Shown piece by piece: positions 8,077 to 16,113 of a DNA stretch of 64,000 nucleotides. The translations under genes and the position numbers were made by a program. Location of the stretch: NCBI RefSeq assembly GCF_900114455.1, contig NZ_FOTC01000003.1:308124-372123 (forward strand). The letters are read 5' to 3'. The notes below the pieces were generated by a model that saw only the letters and a list, made by a program, of their open reading frames with translations, had not been told where the DNA came from and searched no databases. The DNA comes from Halogranum rubrum. GTDB lineage: Archaea > Halobacteriota > Halobacteria > Halobacteriales > Haloferacaceae. Positions within the stretch are counted from its first letter, which is position 1. Each line of letters opens with the position of its first letter.

Positions 8077-9492
8077 TCAGTTCCCTGTCCAACGGAGTAG
8101 GAGGAGCGTCCCCTCGAACAGCGCCACCATCGTAATGGCGATGATGATAGGTGCCATCCCCGTCGGGTCGGGGCTGACGAGGAACGCCAGACCGAGGAAC
8201 GACCCCCAGAAGATGAGCCGTTTGTCCTCCAGCCACCGGCGGGTGACGAGGTTCATCATGATGGCGAGCATGATGAACAGCGGAATCTGGAAGACGATGG
8301 CCATGTAGCCCATCAGGATGAGGATGAGGTTGAACGTCTCCGAGAGACCGAACGCGATGACGGCCGTCCCCTCGGTGTAGCTGGTGAAGTACGCGAAGAT
8401 GGAGGGGAGCACGACGAAGTGTGCGAAGGCGACGCCGATGACCGCGAGGATGAGACTCGTCGGGACGGACGCGAGGTAGTACTTCCGTTCGTTCTGGTAG
8501 AGTCCGGGCCGCATGAACAGATACGACTGGTAGACGAACACCGGCAGGCCGACGACGACGCCGACGAGGCTGGCCACCTTCAGTTTCGTCAAGATGAGTT
8601 CGAGCGGACCGTAGATGTGGGGCCGGAGCAGTTCGTTACCGGGTGCCCCCGCGCCGGGGATGTGTTTGTTCCAGAGGAAGTTGATGATGTCGACGGTGCT
8701 CGGGACGTACTGGAGCACCTCGCCGAGACCGAACACCGAGAGCGCGACGCCGCCGCCGATGATGAAGACGACGGCGAGTCGCCGGACCATCTCTTCGATG
8801 TGGTCGGCCAGCGGCATCTCCTGGTCGGTCTCTGGCCCTTGGCCGACGAGTCCGTCGTCCTCGTCGAACTCCTCGGGTTCCGCAAAGTCCTCTTCGGGAA
8901 TCTCGACGTCGCCGAACGCACCGGGAAGGTCTTCGTCCTCGTCGTCTTCCTCGTGGTCCTCGTGTTCGTCGGCAACCGGGTCGCCGAACCCCTCGTCGGG
9001 GTCGTCGAAGCCGCTCTCGCTGACCTGGAGTGCGGGACTGTCTGCGGGGTCGAACGGTTCGTCCGCGTCGTCGTCCTCTTCGAGTACGACGTCTCCGGGC
9101 GCGTCGGGTTGGAGCGGCGGTTCAGAACTGTCCTCGGCTTCGTCCCGTTCGTCGGCGTGGGTGTCGTCTGCGTCGTCTGCGTCGTCTGCGTCGTCTCTGT
9201 CGTCTGCGTCGACTTTGGTCAGCGCCGAGTCGGCCGACTCGGGGCCACCGTCCGTGTCGAGGGGGGTGTCGTCGGTCGAATCACGTGGCGCTTCGTCGTC
9301 GTCACTCGTCGCGTCGTCGACCGACTCGGAGGGTTCAGACGGCTCCGAAGCCTCTGAAGGCTCCGAGGGTTCGGAAGATTCCGAAGGGCCGTCGGTCGAC
9401 GGCGTGGCGGTCTCGTCGGACTCGGTAGGGGCGTCGTCGCGGTCCTCCAACTGCTCTGTCGGCTCCGCGTCCGACTCCGATTCGTCGCCCAT
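8077..9492 (-). CDS. tatC: Twin-arginine translocase subunit TatC (single-domain) with long acidic N-terminal extension
   Basis: 471 residues. The TatC core with six membrane segments starts at about residue 226 (MPLADHIEEMVRRLAVV) and includes PGLYQNERKYY and the terminal FLVSPDPTGMAP loop. TatC receives twin-arginine signal peptides and is central in haloarchaea, where most secreted proteins use Tat. Residues 1-225 are a low-complexity acidic, Ser/Pro/Glu-rich region (SEPSEPSEASEPSEPSE, DDADDADDADD), predicted cytoplasmic. It corresponds to TatCo of Haloferax in being the non-duplicated copy beside the tandem one. It shares a 91-bp divergent promoter region with the tandem tatC gene. Confidence 0.93.
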   Translation of the reverse strand: MGDESESDAEPTEQLEDRDDAPTESDETATPSTDGPSESSEPSEPSEASEPSEPSESVDDATSDDDEAPRDSTDDTPLDTDGGPESADSALTKVDADDRDDADDADDADDTHADERDEAEDSSEPPLQPDAPGDVVLEEDDDADEPFDPADSPALQVSESGFDDPDEGFGDPVADEHEDHEEDDEDEDLPGAFGDVEIPEEDFAEPEEFDEDDGLVGQGPETDQEMPLADHIEEMVRRLAVVFIIGGGVALSVFGLGEVLQYVPSTVDIINFLWNKHIPGAGAPGNELLRPHIYGPLELILTKLKVASLVGVVVGLPVFVYQSYLFMRPGLYQNERKYYLASVPTSLILAVIGVAFAHFVVLPSIFAYFTSYTEGTAVIAFGLSETFNLILILMGYMAIVFQIPLFIMLAIMMNLVTRRWLEDKRLIFWGSFLGLAFLVSPDPTGMAPIIIAITMVALFEGTLLLLRWTGN

Positions 9493-9583
9493 TCAGTTGT
9501 CCTACGCCGCCGCTCTGTTATAGGCCTTTTTCCATCGCCCGCAGTCGAAAAGATTGATAACTGCGAGACGGCTTTCCCCTCGT
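9493..9583. promoter_or_regulatory. Divergent promoter region between the two tatC genes
   Basis: The 91-bp gap has an AT-rich element for each direction. On the minus strand CCTATAAC begins 32 nt before the ATG of the single-domain gene. On the plus strand GATTGATA begins 32 nt before the ATG at 9584. Both distances fit haloarchaeal TATA boxes with very short or absent leaders. Inferred from position and composition only. Confidence 0.5.
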
Positions 9584-11809
9584 ATGTCTAGCGCGCTCGA
9601 CCAGGATACCCGCCGCACTCTCGACGAAGGTCGGGAGACCGCCGGAGCCATGTTGCGGTCGGCCCAGAAAGACGGGCAGAAGATCTTCATCTTCTTCCTC
9701 GTCGGGTTCCTCGGGACGTTCTACGCGCTCCAGTACGGGGTCTGGAGCTTCCTCGAAGGGGTCACGAAAGCCCGGATGAACGAGGTCGTCAGTGGGCAGG
9801 TGCAGATCGTCGCCCAGACGCCGTTCGACGTCATCCTCTTACAGGCGAAAGTGAGTATGGCCGCGGGTATCATCTTCGCGCTCCCCGTCTTCATCTACTT
9901 CGCCCGTGACGCCCTCGAAGACCGCGGGTACTGGCCCGACTCGCCCGTCGCGACGTGGAAGATTGCCGCCGTCGGCCTCCTCGCAGCCCTGCTGTTCTCG
10001 CTCGGACTCTTCTACGGCTACTACCTCTTCTTCCCGCTGATGTTCCAGTTCCTCGCCGAGAACGCCATCGCGGTGGACCTCGCACCCCGGTACTCCATCG
10101 TCAAGTGGGCGCAGTTCATCTTCCTCCTGACTATCTCCTTCGGCCTCGCCGCACAGATGCCGCTCGCCATCACGGGGCTCGCGTACACCGAAATCGTCCC
10201 GTACGAGACGTTCCGCGACCAGTGGCGCTACGCCGTCGTCGCCATCTTCGTCTTCGGGGCCGTCTTCTCGCCGCCAGACCCCTTCACGCAGGTCATGTGG
10301 GCCGTTCCCCTCCTCGTCCTCTACGGCTTCAGCCTCTATCTCGCCAAAATCGTCGTCACCGCGCGCAGAAGTAGCGAGAGCGTGAACTTCCGGCGGACGG
10401 CCGCGTCGAACTGGAACGTCCTCGCGGGCGTGTTCGCCGCGGCCGTCGCCGGTGCGTATCTGTTCTACACGCGCGGTGCCGTCGCTCGCATCAACGGCTA
10501 TCTCGACACGGGCATCGTCGGCAGCTACACGAGCTATCGGCTGGTCCCGGCGGGTGACATCCTCCCGCTGTCGCCGACAGTCAACGCCGTCGTCGTCGGC
10601 GCGGTGCTCGGTCTCGTCGCCGCCGTCGTCGTACTGATGTACTTCATCGTCTCGGCTGTCGACGACACCGTCCCGTCCGAGGGCGACGTGGGCGACCCGA
10701 CGGGTATCGACCTCAGCGAACTCGACGAGGCGGGCGTCCGCGCCGCGCCGTTGGAGGCGTTCGCGGCACTCTCGGAACCGGAGGCGATGCAACTCGCCAG
10801 CGAGGCACTGGACGACGGCGACGACATGAAGGCCCAAGCCATACTCGACCGGTTCGACGAGGCACAAGAGGCCGACGTCGAAGGCGACGAGTCGATGGTC
10901 GAGACGGGTACGGCGGAAGACGACGTGCCGGCGGCAGGCGAGTCCGACCCCGGTAGCATCGAGGACCGCGCGACCCGCGCAGGTGGGTCGTTCCTCTCCG
11001 AACTCACCGACGGCGAACGCGACGAGGACGACATCGGCGGCTACTACAGCGACATCATGTTCATCGTCGAGAGTCTCACCTCGAAGGCGTTCTGGGTGGT
11101 CGGGTGGTTCATGCTCGTCCTCGGTGGGACGTTCACGTGGCTGTACAGCGGCGGTATCGGCTACGTCAAGCGGAACTTCCTCGACCGTCTCCCGGCCGCC
11201 GTCGACCCCGAGTCGCTGACGGTCATCACGCTCCACCCCGTTGAGGCGCTCATCTTCGAGGTGAAGTTCTCGACGCTCGTGGCCGGCTTGCTGACGCTCC
11301 CACTCGTCGCGTTCCTCGCGTGGCCCGCGCTCCGCGACCGAAAACTCGTCTACGGTCGGCGCTACGTCATCTTCGGGTGGGTCGGTGCGCTCCTCGTGGG
11401 CCTCGTCGGTGGGTTCGCCCTCGGCTACCTCTACGTCGCGCCGACGGTCATCTCGTTCCTCGTCGCCGACGCGGTGGCGGCCGACATGGTCATCAGCTAC
11501 CGCATCTCCGACTTCTTCTGGCTCATCTTCTACACGACGGCCGGAATCGGTCTGCTCGCAGACATCCCGGTGCTCATGGTGCTTCTCAACACCACCGGTC
11601 TCTCGTACAAGGCGATGCGAGGCCGCTGGCGCGAGGTGACGGTGGGTATCCTGACCTTCGCGGCGTTCTTCACGCCCGCAGGCATCCTCACGATGTTCCT
11701 CGTGACGATTCCGCTGATGGCCGCCTACGGACTCGGCCTCGGCGCACTCTACGTCGTCACGTTCGGTGGTCGCCGTGACCTGGCACGACCACGCGCATCG
11801 GACGCCTGA
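9584..11809 (+). CDS. tatCt: Tandem-domain twin-arginine translocase TatC (TatCt)
   Basis: 741 residues. The first TatC domain spans about residues 30-255 and has the conserved FSPPDPFTQ loop. Two extra membrane segments (278-296, 333-355) and an acidic linker (360-490) join it to a second TatC domain (495-740), where the matching loop reads FTPAGILTM and lacks the PPD motif. This is the haloarchaeal duplicated TatCt, shown in Haloferax to be needed for growth. The sequence suggests the second half has lost part of the substrate-binding signature. The start ATG at 9584 gives the best fit to the promoter element; the next Met is at residue 23. Confidence 0.93.
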   Translation: MSSALDQDTRRTLDEGRETAGAMLRSAQKDGQKIFIFFLVGFLGTFYALQYGVWSFLEGVTKARMNEVVSGQVQIVAQTPFDVILLQAKVSMAAGIIFALPVFIYFARDALEDRGYWPDSPVATWKIAAVGLLAALLFSLGLFYGYYLFFPLMFQFLAENAIAVDLAPRYSIVKWAQFIFLLTISFGLAAQMPLAITGLAYTEIVPYETFRDQWRYAVVAIFVFGAVFSPPDPFTQVMWAVPLLVLYGFSLYLAKIVVTARRSSESVNFRRTAASNWNVLAGVFAAAVAGAYLFYTRGAVARINGYLDTGIVGSYTSYRLVPAGDILPLSPTVNAVVVGAVLGLVAAVVVLMYFIVSAVDDTVPSEGDVGDPTGIDLSELDEAGVRAAPLEAFAALSEPEAMQLASEALDDGDDMKAQAILDRFDEAQEADVEGDESMVETGTAEDDVPAAGESDPGSIEDRATRAGGSFLSELTDGERDEDDIGGYYSDIMFIVESLTSKAFWVVGWFMLVLGGTFTWLYSGGIGYVKRNFLDRLPAAVDPESLTVITLHPVEALIFEVKFSTLVAGLLTLPLVAFLAWPALRDRKLVYGRRYVIFGWVGALLVGLVGGFALGYLYVAPTVISFLVADAVAADMVISYRISDFFWLIFYTTAGIGLLADIPVLMVLLNTTGLSYKAMRGRWREVTVGILTFAAFFTPAGILTMFLVTIPLMAAYGLGLGALYVVTFGGRRDLARPRASDA

Positions 11810-11897
11810 CTTCGGCGCCGTTCTTTCGGTTGTCGACTGTTCACGAGTGGCAACACTTGCGTTCGGTCCTCGAACTGTAAGACGTAAGTGTTCGCAC

Positions 11898-11903
11898 AAG
11901 GAG
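11898..11903 (+). promoter_or_regulatory. Strong Shine-Dalgarno site before RHH gene
   Basis: AAGGAG lies 8 nt before the ATG at 11912. Such a clear ribosome-binding site is uncommon in this window, where many genes look leaderless. It fixes the start of the small regulator and implies a leadered transcript. Confidence 0.55.
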
Positions 11904-11911
11904 ATTCGTAT

Positions 11912-12106
11912 ATGGCCAAGATAAGTGTCGAAATACCCGACGAACTCCTCGCCGACTTAGACGAGCACGTCGGTGAAGGTGGAAAGTTCGTAAACCGGAG
12001 TGACGCCATCCGTGCGTCTGTCCGAAAGACGTTGGACCTCCTCGACGAGATAGACGAGCGGCATGGACGACTGGAAGCGCGGAATCGAAACGCTGACGAT
12101 GAGTGA
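11912..12106 (+). CDS. Ribbon-helix-helix (CopG/MetJ type) regulator
   Basis: 64 residues. It begins MAKISVEIPDELLADLDEHV, continues with FVNRSDAIRASVRKTLDLLD, and ends with a charged tail. This is a complete ribbon-helix-helix fold: a beta strand that enters the DNA major groove and two helices for dimerisation. The stop overlaps the start of the YhhQ-type transporter by 8 bp, so the two are probably co-translated. It may repress its own operon in response to a 7-deazaguanine precursor; the ligand is speculation. An antitoxin is less likely, as the partner is a transporter. Confidence 0.85.
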   Translation: MAKISVEIPDELLADLDEHVGEGGKFVNRSDAIRASVRKTLDLLDEIDERHGRLEARNRNADDE

Positions 12107-12809
12107 CAGAATGCGAGAGCCATCGCTGGCTCCTATCGCACTCGTCGCGCTCTTCGTCACCGCGCTGGTGACCGCGCAACTGGTCTCCTCGAAGCTTCTC
12201 GCCCTCACAATCCCCGTCGTCGGTATCGCACTCACCGCACCCGGTGGAACCCTCGCGTACGCGGCGACGTACTTCGCCTCCGACTGTATCTCCGAACTCT
12301 ACGGTGAAGCGTTCGCGCGCCGCGTCGTCAACGTCGGCTTCGTGATGAACTTCGTGATGCTGGCACTCGTCTTTCTCACCATCCAGATTCCGGCCGCCCA
12401 GGGCAGCCCTGTCGACCCGAGTCAGTTCGCGACCGTCTTAGGGTCGGGTGCGAACATCGTCCTCGGGTCGTCGCTGGCCTACCTCGTCAGCCAGAACTGG
12501 GACGTCGTCGTCTTCCATCGGATTCGTGAGGCGACCGACGGGTCGATGCTCTGGCTCAGAAACGTCGGTTCGACGGCGACGAGCCAACTGCTCGATACAG
12601 TGATCTTCACCGTCGTCGCCTTCGCCGTCGCACCCGTCGTCTTGGGCACTGGCCAGCCACTCCCGACGAGCGTCGTCGTGAGCCTCGTCGTCGGCCAGTA
12701 CCTCCTCAAACTGCTCATCGCGCTGTTCGACACCCCGTTCGTCTACGCGACGGTCAGCGCACTTCGCTCGGACGGCCACGAGCAGACGAGTGTGACGGCG
12801 AGCGACTAA
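12099..12809 (+). CDS. Queuosine/archaeosine precursor transporter, YhhQ family
   Basis: About 236 residues from the ATG at 12099, which overlaps the RHH stop; an ATG at 12063 in frame and one at 12111 are alternatives. Six membrane segments, with the family segment YFASDCISELYGEAFARRVV in loop 1, then NVGSTATSQLLDTVIFTVVAF and the end GQYLLKLLIALFDTPFVYA. In bacteria YhhQ (COG1738) imports preQ0/preQ1. In an archaeon, salvage of preQ0 would feed archaeosine at position 15 of tRNA. Placement directly after a regulator suggests controlled salvage. Confidence 0.88.
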   Translation: MSDRMREPSLAPIALVALFVTALVTAQLVSSKLLALTIPVVGIALTAPGGTLAYAATYFASDCISELYGEAFARRVVNVGFVMNFVMLALVFLTIQIPAAQGSPVDPSQFATVLGSGANIVLGSSLAYLVSQNWDVVVFHRIREATDGSMLWLRNVGSTATSQLLDTVIFTVVAFAVAPVVLGTGQPLPTSVVVSLVVGQYLLKLLIALFDTPFVYATVSALRSDGHEQTSVTASD

Positions 12810-12838
12810 TCGGTCGACCGTTTGAGAGCAGTCCCGTG

Positions 12839-12843
12839 TTTTT
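12839..12843 (+). terminator. Oligo-T stretch after the YhhQ gene
   Basis: Five T residues lie 30 nt past the stop codon (CCCGTGTTTTTCTCGG). Archaeal termination commonly occurs at short T-runs. Weak evidence on its own. Confidence 0.3.
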
Positions 12844-12947
12844 CTCGGGGATTCAGACACCTTCTCACTGATTTCTCTGTTCTGTGTGTCGAATCTGTCC
12901 GTAGTTGGGACAGTCGAATTTATGTCTATTGGTGCCAAATGACACGC

Positions 12948-13193
12948 ATGGCCGGGACGCACAGAATACGACTGACAGAGCGCGACAGTATGGAGGGAGG
13001 CGTTCGCTGTCCGAGCTGTGGGAGTTATACATCGTTCAGTGACATCATCGCAACTGGACAATGCCGGGGTGTCCACCGACAGGACAAATCCTGCGAGACG
13101 GAACTCGCCATCGACCTCGTCATCCAGAAGACGGAGTTGCAACAGAGCGAGTTCGATATCGGCGACGTCGGGTCGTTCGACTCCGAAGAGTGA
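12948..13193 (+). CDS. Small cysteine-containing hypothetical protein
   Basis: About 81 residues from ATG 12948; 12939 and 12990 are possible alternative starts. I chose 12948 because a TATA-like TTTATG begins 29 nt before it. The core has CPSCGSYTSFSDIIATGQC and later a further Cys in CETELAIDL, which may form a zinc ribbon. The C-terminus is acidic. Family and role unknown. Confidence 0.6.
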   Translation: MAGTHRIRLTERDSMEGGVRCPSCGSYTSFSDIIATGQCRGVHRQDKSCETELAIDLVIQKTELQQSEFDIGDVGSFDSEE

Positions 13194-13261
13194 GAACGGA
13201 AAGCGAGTCGAGACCCGACACGAGCGCGACACCGGACGCGGCGGTCCGACGAACACGAGAA

Positions 13262-13288
13262 ACCCGAGATACCCGAGACACCCGAACG
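13262..13288. repeat. Three tandem 9-bp units
   Basis: ACCCGAGAT, ACCCGAGAC and ACCCGAACG follow each other between the small cysteine protein and the RlmE gene. Short and probably slippage-derived. Confidence 0.5.
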
Positions 13289-13322
13289 TGAGAAGCGGAC
13301 GCGCTAGCGTGCGAAGAGGGAT

Positions 13323-14099
13323 TCAGGCGTCGTCGACACGCTCGGCGAACGCGAAGCGTGGCTTCACGTCCGTGATACGGACGGTGACAGTCTCGCCCAT
13401 CTCTGCGCCGGAGACGAAGACGGTGAACTCGTCGACTTTGGCGATGCCGTCGCCCTCGCTGCCGACGTCGACGATTTCGACTTCGCACTCGTCACCTTTC
13501 TTGACAGGTGCTGTGATGCGCTTTTTCCCGATGAGGTAGAGTTCCGAGGACTCCTGTCGGGAGGCGTCGGGATGCGTCGCTCGAACGTACTGGAACTCTT
13601 TTTCCATGTCGCTTCTGAGGTCCGGCAGGTCCGGACCGTCGAACACCTTCACCACCAGGTCACCGCCGCTGTCGAGCAGTTCGAGAGCGACTTCGAACGC
13701 CTGTCGTGCGAGATAGACCGACCGAGCGTGGTCGAGGTTGTACTCGCCGGTCATGTTCGGTGCCATGTCCGAGAGGACGACGTCCGCGCCGTCGTCGCCG
13801 ATGGCCTCGAACAGTTGCTCTTTCGTGTCTTCCTCGGTCATGTCACCGCGGATGGTCGTCACGTTCCGCGCCTCCAACTCCTTGATACGCTGGAGGTCGA
13901 CGCCGATGACTTTGCCGTGTTCACCGACCTCTTCGGAGGCGACCTGCAGCCATCCGCCGGGGGCGGCCCCGAGGTCGACGGCGACGTCACCGGGCGAGAG
14001 GAGACTAGAGGATTCGTTCAGCTGTTTCAGCTTGTAGGCCGAGCGGGCGCGATAGCCCTGCTGTTTGGCCCTGTTGTAGTACTCGTCTTTTCGTGCCAT
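13323..14099 (-). CDS. rlmE: 23S rRNA 2'-O-ribose methyltransferase RlmE (FtsJ) with C-terminal TRAM domain
   Basis: 258 residues. Residues 1-195 are an FtsJ-type methyltransferase: RAKQQGYRARSAYKL at the N-terminus (the catalytic Lys is within SAYKL), SAM-binding VDLGAAPGGW, VLSDMAPNMTG and LVVKVFDG. FtsJ methylates the ribose of a uridine in the 23S rRNA A-loop. Residues ~200-258 (GDECEVEIVDVGSEGDGIA onward) form a TRAM domain, a fusion usual in haloarchaea that probably adds RNA affinity. Monocistronic, ending near the convergent small cysteine protein. Confidence 0.93.
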   Translation of the reverse strand: MARKDEYYNRAKQQGYRARSAYKLKQLNESSSLLSPGDVAVDLGAAPGGWLQVASEEVGEHGKVIGVDLQRIKELEARNVTTIRGDMTEEDTKEQLFEAIGDDGADVVLSDMAPNMTGEYNLDHARSVYLARQAFEVALELLDSGGDLVVKVFDGPDLPDLRSDMEKEFQYVRATHPDASRQESSELYLIGKKRITAPVKKGDECEVEIVDVGSEGDGIAKVDEFTVFVSGAEMGETVTVRITDVKPRFAFAERVDDA

Positions 14100-14150
14100 C
14101 AGTTGGTCGTCGATACACGACCGAGCGGTAAACAGCCTTCGTTGTCCACG

Positions 14151-14543
14151 CTACGCATCGTCGCGGATGACCATCACCTTCACCCGGCTGACGGCGTCGA
14201 AATCCCGCAGTCGGTTGGTCAGTTCGCCGATGACTTCGGCAGGTCCTCGACAGAACAGTGACTCCAGACACCACTCGCCTTGGTGGGTGTGGCTGGTGTT
14301 GAGGATGACGTCCTGAAACTCGTGTTGGACGGCATGGAGTTCCCTGATGATGTCGTGGTGGCGGTAGTCGAAGCCGACGAGTGCGACCACCTCGCCCGTA
14401 GTGGCTTCGAGCCGCGAGTGCGACTCGATGTACTCCTGCATCGCCTCTCGAACCGCCCGCGAGCGGCTTTCGAGCCCTTGTTCCTCCCAGACACCGTCGA
14501 ACTCGGCGAGGAGGTCGTCGGGGATGTTGAAACTCGTTCGCAT
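14151..14543 (-). CDS. nikR: NikR-type nickel-responsive regulator
   Basis: 130 residues. The N-terminal ribbon-helix-helix (MRTSFNIPDDLLAEFD; SRSRAVREAMQEYI) is followed by an ACT-like metal domain. The nickel ligands of E. coli NikR have counterparts in spacing: His74, His85-x-His87 and Cys92 (NTSHTHQGEWC). NikR represses nickel uptake genes when nickel is bound. It is transcribed away from a NicO-family transporter, with an inverted repeat between them that fits an operator. The metal could also be cobalt. Confidence 0.9.
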   Translation of the reverse strand: MRTSFNIPDDLLAEFDGVWEEQGLESRSRAVREAMQEYIESHSRLEATTGEVVALVGFDYRHHDIIRELHAVQHEFQDVILNTSHTHQGEWCLESLFCRGPAEVIGELTNRLRDFDAVSRVKVMVIRDDA

Positions 14544-14578
14544 CGTGTGGGTGGTCTCCTCACTGGACGATGAAACTC

Positions 14579-14609
14579 GTTATGACGCACCCCCGGTCTC
14601 GGTAATAAC
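14579..14609. promoter_or_regulatory. Candidate NikR operator (inverted repeat)
   Basis: GTTATGAC, 15 nt of spacer, then GTAATAAC. The second arm read in reverse complement is GTTATTAC, so 7 of 8 positions match. Arm size and total length (31 bp) are close to the 28-bp E. coli operator GTATGA-N16-TCATAC. It lies 35 bp before nikR and 37 bp before nicO, where it could control both. Confidence 0.55.
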
Positions 14610-14618
14610 TACCGCTAT

Positions 14619-14636
14619 ACTCGGCGACAACCGAGT
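14619..14636. promoter_or_regulatory. Short inverted repeat before nicO
   Basis: ACTCGG, 6 nt, CCGAGT: a perfect 6-bp inverted repeat ending 10 nt before the nicO ATG. It could be a second protein-binding site or a small leader hairpin. Could be chance. Confidence 0.3.
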
Positions 14637-14646
14637 TCGTCTCAAG

Positions 14647-15459
14647 ATGACACTCCTCACTGACGCCGTTGGGCTCTTCCTCGGGGCGATAGCGCTGGGT
14701 GCCGTCCACGGTGTCGAGCCGGGTCACGGCTGGCCCATCGCTGCCTCCTACGCGCTCGACCGGTCGAACAAGTGGCTCGCGGGACTCGCGGCGGGGCTGG
14801 TCCTCGGTGTCGGCCATCTCATCAGCAGCATCGCCATGGTTGGCGTGTTCTTCTTCGCGACGGCGTACTTCGACCTCACGCAGGTCAACGACCCAGTTCG
14901 GGTCTTCGGCGTCGCCATCGGCGGTCCGGTGAGTATCGTCGCTGGCGTCGTCTTGATTGCACTCGGCATTCGAGAGTACACGCACGGTCACGGGCATAGT
15001 CACGGCGGGCACGAGAAACACGGAGACGGCCACACGCACCACGAGGAGGGCAGTCATCACCACGGCGGTAGCCACGAACACGAGCACGCACGCAGCCACG
15101 GAGAACACAGCCACAGCCACGGAGAACAGGGACACGGCCACTCGCGTACCGACGCTACCACCGACACCACCACCGACCGCGGACTCCTCGGTCTGGCGTG
15201 GTTCGCGTTCCTCCTCGGCTTCGCTCACGAGGAAGAGTTCGAGATTATCGTCCTCTGTGCGGGGTCGACCTACTGTCTCGAACTGATGGGTGCGTATGCA
15301 CTCACTGTCGTCGTCGGCATCGTCGGGTCGACGTTGCTCATGGTTGCCGGCTACGAGCACTTCGAGGAGGAAGTCGAGCAGTACGCCCCGTACTTGCCAG
15401 TCGTCTCGGCCGCCATCCTCGTCACGATGGGCGTCGGCTTCGTGTTCGGTCTCTTTTAA
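14647..15459 (+). CDS. NicO-family nickel/cobalt transporter with histidine-rich loop
   Basis: 270 residues. About six to seven membrane segments, with GAVHGVEPGHGWPIAASYAL near the N-terminus (HxxxPGH signature) and LLGFAHEEEFEIIVLC in the second half. Between them, about residues 111-170, is a very His-rich cytoplasmic loop (HGHGHSHGGHEKHGDGHTHH and similar) that would bind nickel or other metals. Divergent from nikR, supporting nickel as the substrate. Direction (uptake or export) cannot be told from sequence alone; regulation by NikR favours uptake. Confidence 0.88.
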   Translation: MTLLTDAVGLFLGAIALGAVHGVEPGHGWPIAASYALDRSNKWLAGLAAGLVLGVGHLISSIAMVGVFFFATAYFDLTQVNDPVRVFGVAIGGPVSIVAGVVLIALGIREYTHGHGHSHGGHEKHGDGHTHHEEGSHHHGGSHEHEHARSHGEHSHSHGEQGHGHSRTDATTDTTTDRGLLGLAWFAFLLGFAHEEEFEIIVLCAGSTYCLELMGAYALTVVVGIVGSTLLMVAGYEHFEEEVEQYAPYLPVVSAAILVTMGVGFVFGLF

Positions 15460-15473
15460 CTCACTTCACGCAC

Positions 15474-15944
15474 TCACTCGATGTGGAGGTCACCTTCGTC
15501 GTCGACGACGTCGGTGTCCCACTCCAGATGGAAGTCGACGCTGCGACGGCTCGTGGAGGTCAGCATCGCCGAGTCGGAGTCGACGGCGACTTCGAAAGTG
15601 ACCGTCTCCGGCGGGTTGATGGTCGTGCTGTCGTTGCCGACGAAGAACGTCACGCGGTCGTACTTTCGAGCGTGGTCGGCGGTGGTGTCGTCGTGGGTGT
15701 CTGTCGTCTCTGTCGTCTCTGTTCCTGTCGGCTTCGACGTCGACTCACGGGTCGTCTCGGCCGTTCGGTCCGCGTTCGTCGTGTTGGTACCGGTGGTACT
15801 CGTCGTCTCGCCGGTCGGTCTGCCAGCCGTCTCACCGTGTGTTCCCGTGTGAGTCCCCTCCGAGTCCAGTTGATTGGCGAACTCCCGAAGGTACGATGCG
15901 ACTTCCGCCCGCGTCAACTCTTGTTTCGTGTCAATTTCTGACAT
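15474..15944 (-). CDS. Amphi-Trp domain protein with Thr-rich linker
   Basis: 156 residues. The N-terminal helix (MSEIDTKQELTRAEVASYL then REFANQLDSEG) and the C-terminal beta part (VTFEVAVDSDSAMLTSTSR, then DFHLEWDTD) match the amphi-Trp domain common in haloarchaea. A Thr/Gly/Glu-rich linker of ~60 residues is inserted between them, much longer than in compact family members. Function unknown. Convergent with nicO. Confidence 0.75.
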   Translation of the reverse strand: MSEIDTKQELTRAEVASYLREFANQLDSEGTHTGTHGETAGRPTGETTSTTGTNTTNADRTAETTRESTSKPTGTETTETTDTHDDTTADHARKYDRVTFFVGNDSTTINPPETVTFEVAVDSDSAMLTSTSRRSVDFHLEWDTDVVDDEGDLHIE

Positions 15945-16082
15945 GCCAGAGAGACGGATGCCCGAGCGACAGTCCGATGGGTTGCAGGTGCAAGTCGTTT
16001 ATGCGTAGTAGCGGCGACGTCGTACCGTTTCTCCTACCGTCGTGCGCGCTCGCACACGGGACACACTACAGCAAATCAGGAG

Positions 16083-16092
16083 TATTTTTAAG
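16083..16092 (+). promoter_or_regulatory. TATA box of the PCNA gene
   Basis: TATTTTTAAG begins 31 nt before the ATG at 16114, the expected spacing for a haloarchaeal promoter with almost no leader. Confidence 0.65.
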
Positions 16093-16113
16093 ACCCATCT
16101 CGTAGCACACCAT

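Noticed and set aside
9163-9210. Short GTCGTCTGC tandem repeats
   Set aside because: They encode the Asp/Ala repeats in the acidic extension of TatC, so they are explained by the coding sequence.
9839-11899. 686-codon frame antisense to the tandem tatC gene
   Set aside because: Shadow frame produced by GC bias of the sense gene; composition is charged and repetitive without domains, and the sense frame is clearly TatC.
11912-12106. RHH protein as antitoxin of a toxin-antitoxin pair
   Set aside because: The overlapping downstream gene is a six-helix YhhQ-type transporter, not a small toxin.
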